In this document: positions 5,342 to 8,958 of the stretch, one piece after another | Numbering within the stretch: the stretch's first letter is position 1 | Layout of the letters: the number at the start of each line of letters is the position of its first letter | NCBI GenBank assembly: GCA_003158355.1 | Contig: PMIV01000275.1 | Coordinates: 1-8,958 of the forward strand | DNA from: Anaerolineaceae bacterium | Lineage (GTDB): Bacteria; Chloroflexota; Anaerolineae; Anaerolineales; Anaerolineaceae | Direction: 5' to 3' | DNA length: 8,958 bases | Position numbers and translations under genes: made by a program | The notes under the pieces: generated by a model | What the model was told of the DNA's origin: nothing | The model's input: the letters and a program-made list of their open reading frames with translations, nothing else | Databases searched by the model: none

Positions 5342-8300
5342 ATGAAACCTCGACTTAAAGCACTTGAATTGCACGGATATAAAACTTTCGCCAGCCGATT
5401 TCAATTTGAATTCCCCGGTAATGTGACTGCTATTGTTGGGCCAAATGGATCGGGAAAATCAAACATCTCCGATTCTTTACGCTGGGTGTTAGGCGAACAA
5501 TCGTATAGTTTATTGCGCGGACGCAAGACAGAAGACATGATCTTTTCCGGCTCAGATCAACGGCCGCGGGCGGGGATGGCCTCTGCCACGATCACATTTG
5601 ATAATCAGGATGGATGGCTGCCGATCGATTTTACAGAAGTTTCCATTTCCCGGCGTGCTTATCGGGATGGTGGAAATGAGTATTTGCTCAACGGTCAAAA
5701 AGTACGGTTAAAGGATATTTCCGAGTTACTGGCCCAATCCGGGCTGGCAGAACGGACTTATACGATCATTGGACAGGGACTGGTGGATGCTGCGCTTTCT
5801 TTGCGTCCGGATGAGCGACGGCGATTCTTTGAAGAAGCCGCAGGCATCGGACTTTTCCGTTCGCGCCGCGAAGAATCACTCAACCGCCTTGAATCAACCA
5901 GACGCAATCTGGAACGCGTGGAAGATATCCTCAGCGAGCTTGAACCACGGCTCAAAAGTCTGGAGCGCCAGGCAAAACGTGCCGAAGAATATGATCGGGT
6001 GAAGGCAGATCTCAATGTCTTACTCAAAGACTGGTATGGTTTTCACTGGCATAATTCACAAAAGGAAATGCTGCATGCGCGGGAAGTGCTGCGAGCACAA
6101 GAAGTTCGTGTCAAGCAGGCGCGCCAAAACCTCTCCGAAATGGACCAAAAGGTACAAGTCTCGCGGACAAACCTGCGCGACTTACGCCTGCAATTGGACG
6201 AATGGCACAACGCATCTGCAGCATTGCATATTGAACGCGAGCGCGTGAGCAGAACTTTGGCTGTTTTGGATGAGCGTCATAATGCCCAATTGGAACAATT
6301 TGCCAATGTTGAAAAAGAATTAGCCAGACTTGAAGAAGAATCGAAGTCTCAGACTGAGCAATTGAGTGAATTGGAACAAGAAAAAGAGCGCTTGGAAAGC
6401 GAGCTGCAAGAAGCCCAAAAACAACTTGAATTAGCCCAACGAACATTGGATGAACGCCTGAAAGACAAAGAAAAGATCGAACAAGAAATTCGCGAAGTCC
6501 GGCGGGTTTTGGTAAATACTGAAACCATGCAAGTAAAACAAAAGGCACACCAACAGGAATTGACCAACCGCATGGAATCATTCCTGGAAAATCAGAAAAA
6601 TCTAACCGCAACCGTTGCCTCGGCAGAAAGCGAACTGGCTGTCGCGCAAAAAGAAAGCGAATTAGCCAAGGCGAAAACTGAAGACGCTGAAGATGAATTG
6701 CAGCGCCTCGAAGAAGAGTTGGACCAACATGTTCAGATAATTAAAACGTTTAAAGAGTCCCTGACCGGGTTGACACAAAAGAAAAATCAATGTGAAACCG
6801 AAAGTGCCCGTACCAAAGCTCAGTTGGATGTGGTGGCGCAGGCAGAAAAAGCTTTAAGTGGTTATGCCAACGGCGCCAAAAATCTGATGCAAGCGGTACA
6901 GCAGGGTGTATTGGCAGGTGGGTATAAGGTCATCAGCAGTTTGATTGATGTGCCCGTTGATTTTGAAGTTGCCATTGCTTCGGTGCTGGGTGAAAATCTG
7001 GATGGTATTTTGATCGATTCAACGACCGATCCAGAAAAGGCGCTGGAGTTCTTGGAAAAAGACGAAAAGGGCAGAACGGTTCTGATCCCGGCCGCCTGGA
7101 CAAATCAAATTGCGAAATTGAAAACAGAAAAAGGGCAAGAGATTCTGGGTGTAGCTGCTGATTTGATCAAATGCGACGCGCAAATACGCCCGGTGATTGA
7201 TCTGCTTTTGGGCCGTGTGTTGATAGTCAAAGACAGGCGTACTGCACGTAAAGTGATCCAAGAGAACGCGGATATACAGCGGGTGGTCACCCTAAAGGGG
7301 GAAGTCTTCTCTGGCTCCGGTCTGGTCATTGCCGGGCAGGACGGCCGTTCTGCATTGGTCGGGCGTCCGCGCCAACACAAAGAGCTGCAAGAAAAGCTCT
7401 ATGTAAATGATGAAGCAATTGACCAGGTCAACGTGGAATTGGCCAAAAACGAAAAACAGATCAAGGATGCGGAAGAAAAGCAGCGCAAGACTGAAGTAGA
7501 ACTGAAGATTTGTCGCAACCAGATGAACGCTTTCAGAAGTGAATTTCAGGCTAAAAATTTGGCACTGGAACAGATTAAACAAAAACAGGGTTGGCAAAAA
7601 AAGCAGTTGCTTACGCTAAATGAACAAATCAACCAGACTGCCAATGAGTTGAAAAGTTTGGATCAAGAAATTATTCAGGGGCAAGAAAAGATCACCGAAA
7701 CGAATACAAAACTGCGTGAGTTGAACAATTTATCTCACACGAAAGCAGTGGATGAATTTCAGACGCAGGTCATTCATTGGAATACTTCGGCAGCAGTCAG
7801 TACCCGCGCGTTACGCGACGGAGAGAGACGTTATACAGAATTTTTAGCGATCGTAACAGCCAATAAGCAGCAGCGACAAAGTGCCAACTCGAGGTTATCA
7901 AATCTCAAACAGACCATTGCAGAGATTGAAGCCGAAAAGTCATTGAATCATCAGGCAGAAGCTGAAAGCAACCAAAGAATTGAAGAATTACAAAAGAAGA
8001 TAGACCCCGATGAAGCCGCGCTTTCTCAAATAGAGGTGGAGCATAACAAGTTACAGGATAATTACACGGTTTTACAGCAATCTCAAACTACCGCAGAACG
8101 ATATTTTACCCAGGCTCAACTCGAATACACACGCAGCCGCGAAGCATTGGATAATGTGCGCAGACGCATCGAAGAGGATTTTGGTCTGGTAAAGTTGGAA
8201 TATTCTGAAGAGGTTTCTGGACCCACACCTTTACCCTTGGAAGGGGTTGGACAATTGCCTGTATTAACTGAAATTCCTCCTGAACTTGAAGATGCGATCA

Positions 8301-8944
8301 ATCGGCAAAGGGCTCAACTGCGTAGAATGGGTGCGATCAACCCGGAAGCACAAAAAGAATACCATGAAGTAAAAGAACGGTTCGATTATCTCACCGGCCA
8401 GGTGGCTGATCTGAAAAAAGCGGATGAAGATCTGCGTCAGATCATTGCTGAACTGGATGAATTAATGCGCAAGGAATTTCGCAAAACTTTCAATGCTGTA
8501 GCGGCTGAATTTAAACAGATGTTTACACGCCTGTTTGGAGGCGGATCAGCCCGTTTGATCTTGACGGATGAAGATAACCCAACTGAAACCGGCATCGATA
8601 TTGAAGCAAAACTGCCCGGACGGCGCGAACAGGGGTTATCCCTTCTTTCGGGTGGGGAGCGGTCATTGACAGCTGTAGCTTTGATCTTCTCACTGTTAAA
8701 AGTTTCTCCCACTCCTTTTTGTGTGATGGATGAAGTAGATGCCATGCTAGATGAAGCCAATGTTGGCCGGTTCACTGAATTATTAAAAGAATTGAGTCAA
8801 GATACTCAATTTGTTGTGATCACCCACAACCGAAACACGGTTCAGGTGGCAGATGTAATTTACGGTATCACCATGGGGCGAGATTCAGCCAGTCAGGTGA
8901 TCAGCCTGCGGCTGGATGAAATAAACGAAGATCTGGTGAAATAA
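5342..8944 (+). CDS. smc: Chromosome partition protein SMC
   Basis: SMC is the ATPase of the Smc-ScpAB condensin; its dimers extrude or clamp DNA loops and keep replicated chromosomes apart. The protein is complete at 1200 residues, normal for bacterial SMC. The N-terminal head holds Walker A GPNGSGKS at 33-40 and FFEEAAGI near 162-169. A long coiled coil rich in Glu, Gln, Lys and Leu covers about 170-500. The hinge runs about 507-668 ([12 protein letters not shown] to the glycine-rich [11 protein letters not shown]). The returning coil reaches about 1040, with INPEAQKEY at 999-1007. The C-terminal head has the ABC signature LSGGE at 1102-1106, Walker B ending in D1130-E1131 ([16 protein letters not shown]) and the switch histidine H1162 in VITHN. 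All ATPase residues are present. The D-loop reads DAMLDEAN where many bacteria have DAALDEAN. It follows rnc closely and probably shares its message. Confidence 0.98.
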   Translation: MKPRLKALELHGYKTFASRFQFEFPGNVTAIVGPNGSGKSNISDSLRWVLGEQSYSLLRGRKTEDMIFSGSDQRPRAGMASATITFDNQDGWLPIDFTEVSISRRAYRDGGNEYLLNGQKVRLKDISELLAQSGLAERTYTIIGQGLVDAALSLRPDERRRFFEEAAGIGLFRSRREESLNRLESTRRNLERVEDILSELEPRLKSLERQAKRAEEYDRVKADLNVLLKDWYGFHWHNSQKEMLHAREVLRAQEVRVKQARQNLSEMDQKVQVSRTNLRDLRLQLDEWHNASAALHIERERVSRTLAVLDERHNAQLEQFANVEKELARLEEESKSQTEQLSELEQEKERLESELQEAQKQLELAQRTLDERLKDKEKIEQEIREVRRVLVNTETMQVKQKAHQQELTNRMESFLENQKNLTATVASAESELAVAQKESELAKAKTEDAEDELQRLEEELDQHVQIIKTFKESLTGLTQKKNQCETESARTKAQLDVVAQAEKALSGYANGAKNLMQAVQQGVLAGGYKVISSLIDVPVDFEVAIASVLGENLDGILIDSTTDPEKALEFLEKDEKGRTVLIPAAWTNQIAKLKTEKGQEILGVAADLIKCDAQIRPVIDLLLGRVLIVKDRRTARKVIQENADIQRVVTLKGEVFSGSGLVIAGQDGRSALVGRPRQHKELQEKLYVNDEAIDQVNVELAKNEKQIKDAEEKQRKTEVELKICRNQMNAFRSEFQAKNLALEQIKQKQGWQKKQLLTLNEQINQTANELKSLDQEIIQGQEKITETNTKLRELNNLSHTKAVDEFQTQVIHWNTSAAVSTRALRDGERRYTEFLAIVTANKQQRQSANSRLSNLKQTIAEIEAEKSLNHQAEAESNQRIEELQKKIDPDEAALSQIEVEHNKLQDNYTVLQQSQTTAERYFTQAQLEYTRSREALDNVRRRIEEDFGLVKLEYSEEVSGPTPLPLEGVGQLPVLTEIPPELEDAINRQRAQLRRMGAINPEAQKEYHEVKERFDYLTGQVADLKKADEDLRQIIAELDELMRKEFRKTFNAVAAEFKQMFTRLFGGGSARLILTDEDNPTETGIDIEAKLPGRREQGLSLLSGGERSLTAVALIFSLLKVSPTPFCVMDEVDAMLDEANVGRFTELLKELSQDTQFVVITHNRNTVQVADVIYGITMGRDSASQVISLRLDEINEDLVK

Positions 8945-8958
8945 AAAAAGCGCTGCCT
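8943..8958 (+). terminator. Possible left half of a terminator after smc (cut by window edge)
   Basis: Directly at the smc stop there is a run of seven A followed by GCGCTGCCT, then the window ends. An A-run followed by a GC-rich stem arm is the typical left half of a bidirectional intrinsic terminator. The matching AGGCAGCGC arm and T-run would lie beyond the edge and cannot be seen. Confidence 0.25.

Noticed and set aside
6111..6611. A 166-residue leftward open frame inside smc.
   Set aside because: It lies opposite the coiled-coil part of smc, where biased codons remove stops on the other strand. Its translation is low-complexity, rich in Phe, Leu and Pro, with no domain.
6300..6760. Repetitive Glu/Gln/Lys/Leu-rich coding sequence that could suggest a DNA repeat.
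   Set aside because: It is ordinary heptad coiled coil of SMC; I see no exact repeated unit at the DNA level.
7019..7597. Several overlapping leftward frames of 80-101 residues opposite the SMC hinge and second coil.
   Set aside because: They overlap one another and a certain gene, with no ribosome sites or motifs; they are shadows of smc.
1..8958. Search by eye for CRISPR arrays, tRNA or rRNA genes, insertion-sequence ends, riboswitches and phage genes.
   Set aside because: Nothing convincing was found. Genes are tightly packed, the largest gap is 137 bases, and all recognised products are core functions.

Overview
The window looks like ordinary chromosomal core genome of a free-living bacterium with moderate G+C (mid to upper 40s percent by eye). 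It holds seven genes, six with recognisable families, and no mobile element, CRISPR array, tRNA or rRNA. The set (MutS, ScpA, a threonine-synthase-like enzyme, RNase III, SMC) and the style of the proteins would fit a Chloroflexota lineage such as Anaerolineae. That placement is an impression from memory of similar proteins, not a computed result.

Layout. At the left edge the 5' part of mutS reads leftward out of the window (1-953). A 137-base divergent spacer separates it from a rightward pair: an aldo/keto reductase (1091-2026) and, two bases later, an unrecognised 182-residue protein (2029-2577). That gene meets leftward scpA (2578-3366) stop to stop with no base between them. A 63-base divergent spacer then separates scpA from the rightward series of a threonine-synthase-like PLP enzyme (3430-4524), rnc (4598-5320) and smc (5342-8944). 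The last bases (8943-8958) may begin a terminator.

Function. SMC and ScpA are two of the three parts of the bacterial condensin Smc-ScpAB, which compacts and segregates the chromosome. Here they lie on opposite strands on either side of the PLP enzyme and rnc, and scpB is not in the window. MutS starts mismatch repair, and RNase III processes rRNA precursors and other double-stranded RNA. The rnc-smc order is a known arrangement in other bacteria, often followed by ftsY. The reductase and the PLP enzyme are metabolic genes with no evident link to the rest.

The most distinctive signal is in the two divergent spacers. Each contains two perfect TATAAT hexamers, one per direction. In the mutS/reductase spacer they lie 41 and 39 bases before the start codons, giving ordinary leaders. 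In the scpA/thrC-like spacer both lie exactly 7 bases before the ATG, which predicts that both messages are leaderless or nearly so. I found no clear new biological system. The best leads are this promoter geometry, the unrecognised gene at 2029-2577, and the exact substrate of the PLP enzyme.
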